Shown piece by piece: positions 27,094 to 36,644 of a stretch of DNA of 64,000 bases. How positions within the stretch are numbered: the first letter of the stretch is position 1; each line of letters begins with the position of its first letter. Source of the stretch: Dyadobacter sp. CY343. Lineage in GTDB: Bacteria; Bacteroidota; Bacteroidia; Cytophagales; Spirosomataceae. The notes beneath the pieces were generated by a model. That model made no database searches. It was not told the origin of the DNA and saw nothing but the letters and a program-made list of their open reading frames with translations. The position numbers and the translations under genes were made by a program. The stretch spans positions 310,001 through 374,000 of the forward strand of contig NZ_JAJUXK010000004.1 in NCBI RefSeq assembly GCF_021390335.1, in the 5' to 3' direction.

Positions 27094-28152
27094 GTGTCTG
27101 AGCTACATACTTCGTTAACCCCCAAAGAATCCGGTTTCATTTTTCCTCCCGAGTGGCATCCGCACCGGGCTACCTGGCTCACATTTCCGCATAACGAATC
27201 GTCCTGGCAGGGAGAAAAGCTGGCGCAAATGCGGCCGCAATATCTGGCATTCATTAAGGCGATCAGTCAGGGTGAAAATGTGGGCATTATTGCTGATAAT
27301 GAGAATCTTAAAAGCTTTATCACAGCAGAACTTTTCCGCACCGGCGTCGATCTTTCAAAAATCGAATTTATCATAAAACCTACCAACGATGCGTGGTGCC
27401 GAGATCACGGGCCTTCGTTTTTGATCAACCCTGAAACAATGCAAAAAATGATCGTCGATTGGGGCCACAATGCATGGGGAGGCAAATATCCACCTTATGA
27501 CGACGATAACCGCACACCTGCCGCAGTAGCGAAATACCTGAACTTACCGATCGTTAATCCGGGTATTATCATGGAAGGCGGCGCGGTGGAATTCAATGGC
27601 GCCGGAAGTGTGCTGACCAGCAAATCCTGTTTGCTGAATATCAACCGCAACCCGCATTTGAAACAGGCAGAAATTGAAAAATACCTATGCGATTATTACG
27701 GCGTGGAGCAGGTATTGTGGGTAGAAGGCGGCATTGTCGGCGACGATACCGACGGGCATATTGACGATACCACGCGGTTTATCAACGAAGATACCGTGGT
27801 GGCCTGCGTCGAGTCAAATCGAGAGGACGAGAACTACGAAATTCTGCAAACCAACCTGGATTTACTTAAAAAAATGCGGCTGGTAAATGGCAAACAGCTG
27901 AATATCATTGAGCTTCCGATGCCGAAAGCAGTGGTGATCGACGGTTTCCGCACACCCGGCTCCTACGCTAACTTTTTAATCTGCAATATCGGCGTCATCG
28001 TTCCGGTCTTCAATAATCCAAACGACCAAGTTGCGATTGACATCCTGGAGAAAGCATTTGCGGGAAGAAAGATCATTCCGCTCGAAGCGACTGAGATCAT
28101 CTGGGGACAAGGTAGTTTTCACTGTTTGAGCCAGCAGGAGCCTTTGGTTTGA
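27094..28152 (+). CDS. aguA: Agmatine deiminase
   Basis: A 352-residue enzyme of the guanidino-group-modifying (peptidyl-arginine deiminase-like) family, converting agmatine to N-carbamoylputrescine and ammonia. Family motifs are W-C-R-D-H-G-P-S-F (near 105), I-M-E-G-G-A-V-E-F-N-G-A-G, G-D-D-T-D-G-H-I-D-D and the final G-Q-G-S-F-H-C with the nucleophile C344. All the catalytic Asp/His/Cys elements are there. The start is GTG at 27094. AguB, which acts next, is encoded at 16852. Confidence 0.92.
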   Translation: MSELHTSLTPKESGFIFPPEWHPHRATWLTFPHNESSWQGEKLAQMRPQYLAFIKAISQGENVGIIADNENLKSFITAELFRTGVDLSKIEFIIKPTNDAWCRDHGPSFLINPETMQKMIVDWGHNAWGGKYPPYDDDNRTPAAVAKYLNLPIVNPGIIMEGGAVEFNGAGSVLTSKSCLLNINRNPHLKQAEIEKYLCDYYGVEQVLWVEGGIVGDDTDGHIDDTTRFINEDTVVACVESNREDENYEILQTNLDLLKKMRLVNGKQLNIIELPMPKAVVIDGFRTPGSYANFLICNIGVIVPVFNNPNDQVAIDILEKAFAGRKIIPLEATEIIWGQGSFHCLSQQEPLV

Positions 28153-28156
28153 AAAT

Positions 28157-28411
28157 TAGGGCTCGTTGGACAAAAAAACCCCTAAATCCCCCAAGGGGGA
28201 CTTTTAGGTAGTGCAAAAAATTAAAGTAAAGCCCCTTTAGGGGTTGGGGGTTTTAGGAGGCTTGGTTTGAGATTAGGGCTCGTTGGACTTAAAAAATTCA
28301 CCCCTAAATCCCCCAAGGGGGACTTTTCGTTGTTGCAAAAGACCTCATAAAGCCCCTTAAGGGGTTTGGGGTTTTTAGGAGACCTGCTAGCCCCTTCAGG
28401 GGTTGGGGTTT
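28157..28411. repeat. Two tandem copies of a CCCCTAAATCCCCC hairpin repeat
   Basis: The block beginning ATTAGGGCTCGTTGGAC and carrying CCCCTAAATCCCCCAAGGGG occurs twice, starting near 28157 and 28274. Each copy is followed by its partner arm (AAAGCCCC...AGGGGTT...GGGGTTTT). A third partial arm lies at 28389-28411. The whole 260-base gap between aguA and the GH25 gene is made of it; no gene is seen. Confidence 0.8.
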
Positions 28412-28412
28412 A

Positions 28413-29213
28413 CTACTCCCCCAGCGCGGCCCAGTCGTCTCCTTCGTGCAGGAATACGTTGTAGTCTACGAATCCTCTTATCCCGTCGGCCCAGCCTTTT
28501 TCGCTGTGTTGCCAGAATAGGACCTGCGAATCGAGTGCCAGGTCGCTGATATCGTCGCGGGAATAGCCGGCGAGCCAGAGCGGGTAGTCGTCGAAATTTC
28601 CGGCTATATACTTTTTGTAGAAATATTCATTTACATAGATAATAGGCCGCACGCCGTAGTGCTTTTCTATTTGCGTGAGCCAGTTTCTTACCCCTTTTAT
28701 AATGATATCGTCGGGCCGGCCGGCGTGCGTTTCCAGGTCCAGCACGGGCGGCATATCCCCGGCTTCCATCCTCACCTGGCCGATGAAGTTCTGCACCTGC
28801 CTGTCGGACATCACCCTGGGATTATAAAAATGATAAGCCCCGCGTTTCATCCCTACCCTTTTTGCCTCGTTCCAGTTTCTTTTATATTGTTTGTCTAAAT
28901 GCGTCGCGCCCTCGGTCGCTTTGATGTACACGAAGTCGATCTTCACTTCACCCGATCGTGTATTTCTCAGCTTGTCCCAGTTGATCTTCGCATTGTGGTG
29001 AGATACGTCGATCCCGTGGATTGTGTACCGCATCGGCAGCCGGATACCGAACTTGCTGACAAACTCCCATTGGTTTTCATCCTTGCTGTCGCGCCACCAG
29101 ATGATGCCCGCTATCAGTAAAACGACCCCGGCAATAATCGCCCAGCCTTTGGGCGGAAGGGGCTTTAAATAGGGTATTTTCTTCGGAGAGGACTTAATTT
29201 TCTTTTTCGCCAT
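28413..29213 (-). CDS. Glycoside hydrolase family 25 (lysozyme-like), membrane anchored
   Basis: A 266-residue muramidase-type protein. A basic N-terminus is followed by one membrane helix (about 22-40), so the enzyme would face the periplasm. The GH25 barrel begins with G-I-D-V-S-H-H (D69) and has K-A-T-E-G-A (E101), Y-H-F-Y, and V-L-D-L-E (D159, E161), the acidic residues of the family. GH25 enzymes cut the MurNAc-GlcNAc bond of peptidoglycan. It reads into the repeat region downstream and has no obvious operon partner. Confidence 0.9.
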   Translation of the reverse strand: MAKKKIKSSPKKIPYLKPLPPKGWAIIAGVVLLIAGIIWWRDSKDENQWEFVSKFGIRLPMRYTIHGIDVSHHNAKINWDKLRNTRSGEVKIDFVYIKATEGATHLDKQYKRNWNEAKRVGMKRGAYHFYNPRVMSDRQVQNFIGQVRMEAGDMPPVLDLETHAGRPDDIIIKGVRNWLTQIEKHYGVRPIIYVNEYFYKKYIAGNFDDYPLWLAGYSRDDISDLALDSQVLFWQHSEKGWADGIRGFVDYNVFLHEGDDWAALGE

Positions 29214-29315
29214 TATGCTGCAAAAATAGCAAAGTTCAGTGTTCCGCAGCTACAACCACTTATTTTGGATCTCAACCGCTCCTGTACTTTGTAATACATA
29301 GTACCTGTCGTCACC

Positions 29316-29323
29316 TATCTTTG
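29316..29323 (+). promoter_or_regulatory. Promoter -7 element before the small secreted protein gene
   Basis: TATCTTTG, an exact TAnnTTTG. A TTTG lies 24 bases upstream (29288-29291), slightly far. Its position argues that the gene starts at 29374 and not at the in-frame ATG at 29326, which would lie at the transcription start itself. Confidence 0.5.
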
Positions 29324-29373
29324 TTATGTCCAAGAGGGACAGCAGTCACAGAACCTTTAAACATCCATTAGCC

Positions 29374-29754
29374 ATGAAAAACTTACTTAAATCAATCGCC
29401 TTCGCAGTAGCATTCACTGTTGTTTTTACTGCCAATACTTTTGCCGACGATAAGGAAACCAAAAAAGTAACCAGTTTCGGTACCGGAATTTTCGCTTCAA
29501 AATCAGGTAACATTCACATCAATGTAGATAAATATGCAGACTGCAATGCGATGGTGCTGGTAACCAATGACAGAGGCCACGTAATGTTCCGTGAAGTGAT
29601 CGGAAAGGATACCGAGAAATTCAGAAAAGCACTGAATGTAAAAAATCTGCCAAGCGGAATTTACACCATTCAGATTACCGGAAAAGGCGAGAAACTGATC
29701 AAAACCTTTGAACTGTCCGAGCAACCTGTGGAGCGCGTACTTGCCATTAAATAA
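29374..29754 (+). CDS. Small secreted beta-rich protein (T9SS-sorting-domain-like)
   Basis: 126 residues. A clear signal peptide (M-K-N-L-L-K... ending A-N-T-F-A) precedes a beta-sandwich-like domain with I-N-V-D-K-Y, L-V-T-N-D-R-G-H-V-M-F, L-P-S-G-I-Y-T-I-Q-I-T-G-K-G-E-K-L-I-K-T-F. The latter resembles the core of Bacteroidota C-terminal sorting (Por secretion) domains, but here it forms almost the whole mature protein. Similar stand-alone proteins are common in Cytophagales and uncharacterised. A strong terminator follows. Confidence 0.75.
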   Translation: MKNLLKSIAFAVAFTVVFTANTFADDKETKKVTSFGTGIFASKSGNIHINVDKYADCNAMVLVTNDRGHVMFREVIGKDTEKFRKALNVKNLPSGIYTIQITGKGEKLIKTFELSEQPVERVLAIK

Positions 29755-29773
29755 TATCTGTTAGCCAAAAAAT

Positions 29774-29810
29774 AAGCCCGGCGCATTCAATTGCACCGGG
29801 CTTTCTTTTT
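29774..29810. terminator. Terminator between the small secreted gene and leuS
   Basis: AAGCCCGGCGCA (29774-29785) and TGCACCGGGCTT (29792-29803) form a 12-bp stem with one mismatch and a 6-base loop, followed by a T-rich run on the + strand. It may also serve the convergent leuS transcript. Confidence 0.85.
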
Positions 29811-29825
29811 GTATTAATAAAAATT

Positions 29826-32729
29826 CTAGATCACAACATTCACGATCCGTTTTGGAACGACGATCACCTTTTTCGCAGGTTTTCCTTCCATCCATTTTAC
29901 TACCGTTTCGTTTGCAAGTACCGCCTTTTCGATTTCGTCACCCGGTGTATCGAGCGGGAAAGGAAGTGAGATGCGCACTTTTCCGTTGATCTGCACAGGG
30001 TATTCAAAAATTGCGTCGATCACGTGCTGCTGCTCCCATTTCGGGAACGAGGCGCTCGAAACTGTTCCTTCCGCATTGCCCAACGCCGCCCAAAGTTCCT
30101 CCGCAATATGTGGCGCATAAGGAGATATCAAAATTACCAGCTCCTGCAATACCGTTATACTGTGACATTTCAGACTGCCCAGCTCATTTACGCAAACCAT
30201 AAAAGCGCTCACGCCAGTATTGAAGGAGAAGTTTTCAATATCCTCTTCGATCTTTTTGATCGTTTTGTGAAGGATTTTCAATTCATCCGGTTTGGCAGGA
30301 ATATCTTTTACGACCGACTGTCCCGCGTCGTTATAAAACAACCGCCACAGCTTGCGTATAAAGCGATAAGTACCGTCAATTCCGTGCGTATTCCAGGGTT
30401 TAGCCTGTTCCAGCGGGCCGAGGAACATTTCGTACAAACGCAATGTATCTGCTCCGTATTTCTCTACAATATCATCGGGATTTACGACATTAAATTTGGA
30501 TTTCGACATTTTCTCGATCTCCACCCCACACACATATTTCCCATCTTCCAGAATGAAAGTCGCATTTCCAGCACCAATATCCGCCCGCGTCGCTTTAAAT
30601 TTCTCAATATCAAGCACATCATTCTGCACGATATTCACGTCCACGTGTAATGCGGAAACTTCATATTGGTCGCGCAATCCGGCACTTACGAAGGTTGGAT
30701 TGTTGTAGTCTTCGCTTTTTACACGGTACACAAAACTGCTGCGCCCCTGGATCATTCCCTGGTTAATCAGCTTTTTGAAAGGCTCTTCCTGAGGCACATA
30801 ACCTCTGTCTTTCAGGAACTTGTTCCAGAACCGGCTGTATAGCAAATGCCCGGTCGCGTGCTCGGTGCCGCCCATGTACAAATCCACATTCTGCCAGTAA
30901 CCAATCGCTTCCTGCGAAGCAAATTCCGACTGATTTTTAGGATCCATATACCGGTACCAATACCAGCTACTGCCCGCCCAACCCGGCATCGTGCTCAGTT
31001 CGTAAGCATTACCAGAGCTGTGCTGCCAATCCTGCGCCCGTCCCAGCGGCGGCTCGCCTGATTCTGTCGGAAGGTATTTATCAACGTCCGGCAAGTTCAG
31101 CGGCAACTCGCTTTCAGACATCAGATAAGGTACCGGAGTTCCGGTGCTATCTTCTTTATAAAAAACGGGAACCGGCTCGCCCCAGTAGCGCTGACGGCTA
31201 AAAACCGCGTCGCGCAGCCTGTAATTGATCTTTCCTTTTCCAATACCCTTTTCTTCGAGGTATTGTATCAAAACCTTGTTCGCTTCGTGGAAAGTCAGTC
31301 CGTTAATGATTCCCGAATTAATATACTTGCCTTCCTTGGTCGCGTCGGCCTGTGTTTCTATGTCTTTTTGTCCATCCAGAATGGGGATGATCGGCAGGTC
31401 GAAATGCTTCGCAAAGTTCCAGTCGCGCTGATCGCCGGAAGGTACTGCCATGACTGCGCCGGTACCATAACCCGCCAAAACGTAGTCAGCAATATAAACC
31501 GGCACTTTCTCCCCGTTAAAAGGATTGATCGCAAATGCCCCCGTGAATGCACCTGAAACCGTTTTTACATCCGACATTCGGTCACGCTCCGACTTCTTCT
31601 GCGTCATCGCAATATATTCATCAATCGCCCCGCGCTGCTCGGTAGTAGTGATCTGGTCCACCAACTCATGCTCCGGAGCAATCACCATAAAAGTAACCCC
31701 GTATATCGTGTCGACACGGGTGGTAAAGACTTCGATGAAGGGGGAGAAAAGGGAGGATGGAGGAACGGAGGATGGAGGAACGGAGGATGGAGGAACGGAA
31801 TATGGATTTCTTTCTCCATCCTCCTTCCTCCCTTCCTCCCTTTCTTCCCAAACCTGAAACTTCACAAGCGCGCCTACCGATCTTCCGATCCAGTTGCGTT
31901 GCTGTTCTTTTAATGAATCTGTCCAGTCTACGGTGTCCAGTCCGTCAAGCAAACGTTGCGAATAGGCGGTGATGCGCATCATCCACTGACGCATCAGTTT
32001 CTGGATAACCGGAAATCCGCCGCGCTCGGAAACGCCGTCTTTTACTTCGTCATTTGATAATACAGAACCCAGGCCCGGGCACCAGTTTACGGTCGCGTCG
32101 GCTACGTAGGTGAGCCTGTATTTTAATGTAATCTTATATTGTTCTTCTTCTGAAAATGCATTCCATTCTTCGGCCGTGAATTGCGGGGTATCCTCGTCGG
32201 CGGGCGCATTAACCCTTTTATTTCCGCTTTCGCTAAATTTTTGGGTCAACGTTTCAATCGGCTCAGCCTTGTCGGAATCGTTATTGTACCAGCTATTGAA
32301 AAGCTCGCCGAAGATCCACTGGGTCCATTTGTAATAGCCCGGATCGGAAGTGCGCACTTCGCGGCTCCAATCGTAGCTCAGACCCAGGTTTTTCAACTGT
32401 TCAATATAGCGGGATATATTCTGCTCGGTCGTGATCGCAGGATGCTGGCCGGTCTGGATCGCATATTGCTCAGCCGGCAGACCGAAACTGTCGAATCCCA
32501 TCGGGTGCAGCACATTGAAACCTTTCAGCCTTTTATAACGGGAATAAATATCGGAGGCAATATACCCCAGCGGGTGTCCCACGTGCAGGCCCGCTCCGGA
32601 AGGATACGGAAACATGTCCAGCACGTAGTATTTAGGTTTGTCAGATTGATTTGAAACATGGTAAGTCCCATTTCGTTCCCAGAAACCCTGCCATTTTTTC
32701 TCTATTTCCCCATGACTATACTCACTCAT
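29826..32729 (-). CDS. leuS: Leucyl-tRNA synthetase with in-frame repeat insertion
   Basis: A 967-residue class I synthetase charging tRNA-Leu. The HIGH-type motif is H-V-G-H (49-52) and K-M-S-K-S is at 740-744. The CP1 editing domain lies between (about 260-450), with T-T-R-V-D-T-I-Y-G near 335. Between the first editing-domain strand (V-K-F-Q-V) and F-I-E-V-F-T-T-R there is a foreign-looking stretch at residues about 293-330, containing three V-P-P-S-S repeats. Homologues normally have only a short turn there. The frame is kept and all catalytic motifs are intact, so the enzyme should work. Confidence 0.96.
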   Translation of the reverse strand: MSEYSHGEIEKKWQGFWERNGTYHVSNQSDKPKYYVLDMFPYPSGAGLHVGHPLGYIASDIYSRYKRLKGFNVLHPMGFDSFGLPAEQYAIQTGQHPAITTEQNISRYIEQLKNLGLSYDWSREVRTSDPGYYKWTQWIFGELFNSWYNNDSDKAEPIETLTQKFSESGNKRVNAPADEDTPQFTAEEWNAFSEEEQYKITLKYRLTYVADATVNWCPGLGSVLSNDEVKDGVSERGGFPVIQKLMRQWMMRITAYSQRLLDGLDTVDWTDSLKEQQRNWIGRSVGALVKFQVWEEREEGRKEDGERNPYSVPPSSVPPSSVPPSSLFSPFIEVFTTRVDTIYGVTFMVIAPEHELVDQITTTEQRGAIDEYIAMTQKKSERDRMSDVKTVSGAFTGAFAINPFNGEKVPVYIADYVLAGYGTGAVMAVPSGDQRDWNFAKHFDLPIIPILDGQKDIETQADATKEGKYINSGIINGLTFHEANKVLIQYLEEKGIGKGKINYRLRDAVFSRQRYWGEPVPVFYKEDSTGTPVPYLMSESELPLNLPDVDKYLPTESGEPPLGRAQDWQHSSGNAYELSTMPGWAGSSWYWYRYMDPKNQSEFASQEAIGYWQNVDLYMGGTEHATGHLLYSRFWNKFLKDRGYVPQEEPFKKLINQGMIQGRSSFVYRVKSEDYNNPTFVSAGLRDQYEVSALHVDVNIVQNDVLDIEKFKATRADIGAGNATFILEDGKYVCGVEIEKMSKSKFNVVNPDDIVEKYGADTLRLYEMFLGPLEQAKPWNTHGIDGTYRFIRKLWRLFYNDAGQSVVKDIPAKPDELKILHKTIKKIEEDIENFSFNTGVSAFMVCVNELGSLKCHSITVLQELVILISPYAPHIAEELWAALGNAEGTVSSASFPKWEQQHVIDAIFEYPVQINGKVRISLPFPLDTPGDEIEKAVLANETVVKWMEGKPAKKVIVVPKRIVNVVI
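31738..31851. repeat. 15-base tandem repeat and inverted repeat inside leuS
   Basis: On the + strand the 15-base unit GGAGGATGGAGGAAC occurs three times in a row at about 31756-31800. It is followed near 31820-31850 by a complementary arm containing CTCCATCCTCC and CTCCCTTCCTCC. The segment resembles the window's intergenic hairpin repeats but lies in the leuS editing-domain coding region. Confidence 0.85.
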
Positions 32730-33018
32730 AGCTTATCATTTAAATGCATTCCCAATCCTTGAAGAAACCGATTGCGAAAGCTGCCCTGTAATAGGAAGGT
32801 GATTAAAATATTTATTGAAACAACGCGCAAAAATAGCGTTTTTGATCGTATCCAGCTTCTTCTGCCGTGAATAACCTGCGAAACAGCCATTGCAAAGCGT
32901 ATTTGGGGAAACTAATGCCCAGAAGCGCATTCATACCTACTCTCCGCACCCGGCATAGCTTTTTAATAAAATTTAATAAAGAGGTATTCATCATTCAAAC
33001 TATCTAATTCATATTGCT

Positions 33019-33690
33019 ATGAAAAACATTCTAATTGCGCTGTGTGCACTATTGATCAGCTACTCCGCATCGGCCCAATACGATCCTGCTTTCAGATTTG
33101 GTATTAAAGCTGGGGCAAACCTTTCTAATATCAACGGAAGTAACGACCTGTCATTAAACTCTGGCGGAAACGCATTTGACTTTAAAGACAACGATAACCG
33201 CTCACTGGGCTTCGTAGGTGGTGTATTTTTCAGATTTGGTAAGAATGCATATATCCAGCCTGAATTTTTACTATCTCAAAAAGGAGGAAGATTTAATGTT
33301 TATGAAGATGGTGTACAGAACTCGGATGGAAAAGTAGACGTACGTTTCTCTAACCTCGACGTACCGATCCTTTTCGGTGTAAGAATCGCTAAATTCTTCC
33401 GCATCAATGTCGGCCCGATGGCTTCTTTGAGGTTGAACAGCAATGGAAAACTCGGCGACTCATTTGACGATGTGACCGGCGGCAATTCAGAGGCAGAATT
33501 CAAAAACCGCCTTGCTTACGGTTACCAGGCAGGTGTAGGTCTTGATTTCGGAAGATTAAGTCTTGATGTGCGTTACGAAGGAAATTTCACAGATGTTGTG
33601 AAGATCAACTTTAACAACGCGACTACTGCATCTCAATTTGGAAAGAAAAGCAATCTGTTCCAGGCAACGCTCGGCTTCGCTATTTTGTAA
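33019..33690 (+). CDS. PorT-family/outer-membrane beta-barrel protein
   Basis: A 223-residue exported protein with a signal peptide ending S-A-S-A-Q (about residue 19). The mature part begins F-R-F-G-I-K-A-G-A-N-L-S-N-I, the usual first strand of Bacteroidota PorT-like or OmpW-like small barrels. Alternating hydrophobic strands follow (A-Y-I-Q-P-E-F-L-L-S-Q-K-G-G, L-S-L-D-V-R-Y-E-G-N-F), and it ends in A-T-L-G-F-A-I-L. It probably forms an eight-stranded barrel in the outer membrane. No specific function can be read from it. A terminator follows. Confidence 0.85.
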   Translation: MKNILIALCALLISYSASAQYDPAFRFGIKAGANLSNINGSNDLSLNSGGNAFDFKDNDNRSLGFVGGVFFRFGKNAYIQPEFLLSQKGGRFNVYEDGVQNSDGKVDVRFSNLDVPILFGVRIAKFFRINVGPMASLRLNSNGKLGDSFDDVTGGNSEAEFKNRLAYGYQAGVGLDFGRLSLDVRYEGNFTDVVKINFNNATTASQFGKKSNLFQATLGFAIL

Positions 33691-33715
33691 GTCAGGCGCA
33701 ACCAGCATCATATCG

Positions 33716-33748
33716 ACGGGACCATCATTTGATCGGTCCCGTTTTTTA
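33716..33748 (+). terminator. Terminator after the outer-membrane barrel gene
   Basis: ACGGGACC (33716-33723) pairs with GGTCCCGT (33735-33742), with an 11-base loop and a T-run directly after. Confidence 0.85.
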
Positions 33749-33781
33749 TTGTTTGTCTGTCGGGTCAAATGATCTGATTTC

Positions 33782-33789
33782 TACTTTTG
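33782..33789 (+). promoter_or_regulatory. Promoter -7 element before the XRE/ScfR-like regulator
   Basis: TACTTTTG, an exact TAnnTTTG, 62 bases before the GTG start. The nearest TTTG upstream (33752-33755) is 26 bases away, longer than usual. Confidence 0.4.
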
Positions 33790-33851
33790 CGATTCTTTAA
33801 TTAAATTGCCTGATAGCGAACCTCTCAAATCAGGCCTTTTCATCCAAAACA

Positions 33852-35342
33852 GTGGCGATAAATACAGATAATGTTAGGTTGGTATTTGGATTGAAACTTA
33901 AACAGCTGCGACTGGATAAGGGTCTTTCATTAAGTGAATTATCTGCAAAATCGGGCTTATCTATTTCCTATATCAATGAAATTGAAAAAGGAAAAAAATA
34001 CCCGAAGTCTGACAAAATATTGGCGCTCGCACGGGCCATCGATGTCGACTACGATACCCTGGTCTCTTTGAAACTCAGCAAGCGACTGGAACCGATTTCG
34101 GACTTATTGAGCTCCAATATTCTCACCGAACTGCCGCTTGAACTCTTCGGTATTGATCCTGCTAACCTGCTTGAAATCCTGTCCGACGCGCCGATGAAGA
34201 TCAGTGCATTTGTGGGCACATTGATCGAGATCGCGCGCAATTACAATATGTCGATTGAGAAGTTTTACTTCTCTGCATTGCGGACTTACCAGGAAATGCA
34301 CGACAATTATTTCGAAGATATAGAACTGGAAGCCGAGCGTTTTCTAACAGAGCATAACGTGGAGCCGGAAAAACTGCTCGACGAGCATTTTCTTGCCGGG
34401 ATTCTGAAAACGAAATTCAATTACAAAATCGAGCAGATCAATGAACGGACAAACCCTGAATTTTCAACGGTACGTTCGCTTACGATCAACAATATATTAG
34501 GTAACCGGTTGCTCCTCAATGCACATTTGTCTTCGGTCCAGCGTGCATTCATTTACGGTCGTGAACTTGGGTATCTGTATTTAGGTCTGAAAAATCGCTT
34601 GCAAACCACCGCGCTCGTAGAAGCTGAAACGTTTGAGCAGCTGCTTAATAACTTCAAAGCCTCGTACTTTGCGAGCGCGATCATTATCAAGAGGAGTCTG
34701 CTTGTACCGGCTATTACCGATGTTTTTGCGCAGAAAACGTGGCAGCCTGATCAGCTTATCCGGTTGATCCATCATTTTAATACTACCCCCGAATCTTTCT
34801 GTTACCGGCTCAGCAATATCCTGCCGCGCTATTTTGGTATTAATCAGATCTTCTTTTCACGGTTCAATAATTTCGTAGGTCAGAATGTGTTCGATATGAC
34901 GAAGGAAATGCACATTTCCCGAAAGCATTATCCGCATACAGTGCGCGACGAGCACTATTGTCGCCGCTGGGTGGCGCTCACGATCCTGAACGATCTGGCC
35001 GACAAAATCAATAGCAAGGAGCAGCCGCAGGTATTGTGCAAGGCGCAGAAATCAACTTACGTCGACACGCAGGACCAATACCTGGTGATCAGTTTTGCAC
35101 AGCAGATGTCGCCGACGCCCAATCTGAATGTCAGCGTTTCAATGGGCATTTACCTCGACGAACCTACCAGGGAGAAGCTGGCATTCCTCGACGATCCCTC
35201 GCTGCCTTCCCGCGAAGTGAATCAAACGTGCGAAAGATGTTCACTCTACGATTGCCGCGAGCGGATCGCGGCACCGATCATCCTTCAAAAGAAATTTAAG
35301 AACGAAGCTTTGAGGAAAGCATTGAAGAAAATTATTCCCTAA
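33852..35342 (+). CDS. XRE-family regulator with degenerate IrrE-like and ScfR/RamB-type C-terminal domain
   Basis: A 496-residue regulator starting at GTG 33852. Residues 10-70 are a Cro/C1 helix-turn-helix (L-S-L-S-E-L-S-A-K-S-G-L-S, I-N-E-I-E-K-G). The middle resembles the ImmA/IrrE fold, but the HExxH zinc motif is replaced (R237-E238-L-G-Y241), so peptidase activity is unlikely. The C-terminal part resembles DUF2083 of short-chain fatty acid regulators (ScfR, RamB, MccR) and includes C460, C463 and C468 in C-E-R-C-x4-C. Such regulators sense acyl-CoA or related metabolites. No glyoxylate or methylcitrate genes are adjacent, so the target is unknown. Confidence 0.8.
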   Translation: MAINTDNVRLVFGLKLKQLRLDKGLSLSELSAKSGLSISYINEIEKGKKYPKSDKILALARAIDVDYDTLVSLKLSKRLEPISDLLSSNILTELPLELFGIDPANLLEILSDAPMKISAFVGTLIEIARNYNMSIEKFYFSALRTYQEMHDNYFEDIELEAERFLTEHNVEPEKLLDEHFLAGILKTKFNYKIEQINERTNPEFSTVRSLTINNILGNRLLLNAHLSSVQRAFIYGRELGYLYLGLKNRLQTTALVEAETFEQLLNNFKASYFASAIIIKRSLLVPAITDVFAQKTWQPDQLIRLIHHFNTTPESFCYRLSNILPRYFGINQIFFSRFNNFVGQNVFDMTKEMHISRKHYPHTVRDEHYCRRWVALTILNDLADKINSKEQPQVLCKAQKSTYVDTQDQYLVISFAQQMSPTPNLNVSVSMGIYLDEPTREKLAFLDDPSLPSREVNQTCERCSLYDCRERIAAPIILQKKFKNEALRKALKKIIP

Positions 35343-35430
35343 CACGGTCATGATTCAGAGCGTTTTAGCGTGGCTACATTAAAATTTTCTTAGAAATCGA
35401 TGCAGAAAAATCTTTGATTCTATACCCGGT

Positions 35431-35438
35431 TATATTTG
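35431..35438 (+). promoter_or_regulatory. Promoter -7 element before sterol desaturase gene
   Basis: TATATTTG, an exact TAnnTTTG, 22 bases before the ATG at 35461. A TTTG at 35413-35416 is only 14 bases upstream, so the -33 element is uncertain. Confidence 0.45.
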
Positions 35439-35460
35439 CCAACTATTTGTAAATACTACG

Positions 35461-36360
35461 ATGCCTGGCACATACAACTTTGAGGATTTCCTGTTGAAGA
35501 TTTCCACTCCGTTTTATTTGTTGTTAATAGGTTTAGAGATTTTCCTTACGTACCGGCAAACCAGCCACGACCATTCCGCCAGGCCCTCCTACTCATTCCG
35601 GGACAGCGTCACTAATGCTGTCCTGATGCTTTGCAATGGCGGTATTGACCTTCTCTTCCGGGCAGTTTATGTAACTGTTCTGCTGTGGTTCTACAACCTC
35701 GCATTATTTGCTCCGATCCAGAATCCGTTCGCTTACTGGCTCTTGCTCTTTTTGCTGGAAGACCTCGCTTTCTATACTTTGCATTATGTGGATCACCATT
35801 GCCGGCTATTCTGGGCGGTGCACGTTACGCACCATTCTTCTGAGCACTTCAATCTGACAACCGGTTTTCGTTCGTCTGTTTTCCAACCGCTGTACCGCTT
35901 TATTTACTTTATCCCGCTCGCTATTTTAGGTTTTGAACCTGCGGATATCATCGTCATGTATTCCCTGACACAGATTTACGGCATTATCGTGCATACCGAA
36001 TATGTCAAAAAACTGGGCTGGCTGGAATATTTGCTGGTTACCCCTTCTCACCACCGCGTGCACCACGCGAGCAACGTGCAATACCTGGATAAAAATATGG
36101 GTATGTGCCTGATTATCTGGGACCGCATATTCGGAACGTTTCAGGAAGAAATGGCGGAGGTACCGCCACGTTACGGTTTGACAAAACCAATGCAGCCCGA
36201 AAACGTGGTGCAGACCGTTTTTCACGAGTGGAAAGAGATCGGGCGGGATTTTCGGCAGCCTGTGGATCTTCCGACAAAACTCAAATATTTGCTGAAAGCG
36301 CCAGGCTGGTCGCACGACGGGTCGCGGGAAACGAGCAAGGATTTACAGAGCAGATTGTGA
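35461..36360 (+). CDS. Sterol desaturase/fatty acid hydroxylase family protein
   Basis: A 299-residue membrane protein with about four to five hydrophobic helices. It has the His clusters of the di-iron hydroxylase superfamily: H-Y-V-D-H-H near 115-120, H-V-T-H-H near 126-130 and S-H-H-R-V-H-H near 200. These bind the two iron atoms that activate oxygen for C-H oxidation of lipids. Bacterial members act on carotenoids, hopanoids, fatty acids or ether lipids; nothing in the context fixes the substrate. It appears to be a single-gene unit with its own promoter-like site. Confidence 0.85.
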   Translation: MPGTYNFEDFLLKISTPFYLLLIGLEIFLTYRQTSHDHSARPSYSFRDSVTNAVLMLCNGGIDLLFRAVYVTVLLWFYNLALFAPIQNPFAYWLLLFLLEDLAFYTLHYVDHHCRLFWAVHVTHHSSEHFNLTTGFRSSVFQPLYRFIYFIPLAILGFEPADIIVMYSLTQIYGIIVHTEYVKKLGWLEYLLVTPSHHRVHHASNVQYLDKNMGMCLIIWDRIFGTFQEEMAEVPPRYGLTKPMQPENVVQTVFHEWKEIGRDFRQPVDLPTKLKYLLKAPGWSHDGSRETSKDLQSRL

Positions 36361-36431
36361 ATCCGGAAAATGAATCACATTGTTTTCTGCAATAAAAGCA
36401 CGTAGTATTAGCAGATAAATATGGTCAACTA

Positions 36432-36644
36432 TCATGCGTACATTAATTTCCCTTTTGCTTTGGGAATTTCGCGATTTAGTTCTCTGGCTGTTGCGATCCA
36501 TTCGTCAATCACCGTTTGCGCATTTGAAAGCGCTTCGCTCTGGGTAATTCCATCGGCCATACAGCCAGGCAACTCTGGCACTTCGACAATGAATCTGCTA
36601 TCTTCTTCGCTCCAATAAATGATGAGCTCGTATTTACTGTTCAT
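36432..36644 (-). CDS. hicB: HicB-family antitoxin
   Basis: About 70 residues. The partial RNase H-like HicB fold is recognised from Y-E-L-I-I-Y-W-S-E-E-D, F-I-V-E-V-P-E-L-P-G-C-M-A-D-G and the following helix with E-A-L-S-N-A. HicB binds and blocks HicA and represses the operon. The preferred ATG is at 36644, ahead of N-S-K-Y-E; an in-frame ATG at 36653 is possible. Both overlap the end of hicA out of frame, as is common for this pair. There is no C-terminal DNA-binding helix, so this is the short form. Confidence 0.9.
   Translation of the reverse strand: MNSKYELIIYWSEEDSRFIVEVPELPGCMADGITQSEALSNAQTVIDEWIATARELNREIPKAKGKLMYA

Noticed and set aside
31525..31913. Overlapping + strand frames across the leuS repeat
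   Set aside because: Low-complexity products of the repeat; leuS on the other strand is certain.
32812..32994. Possible 60-residue protein upstream of leuS on the minus strand
   Set aside because: No recognisable domain, signal or promoter; overlapping frames of similar size exist there. I treat the 289-base gap as non-coding.
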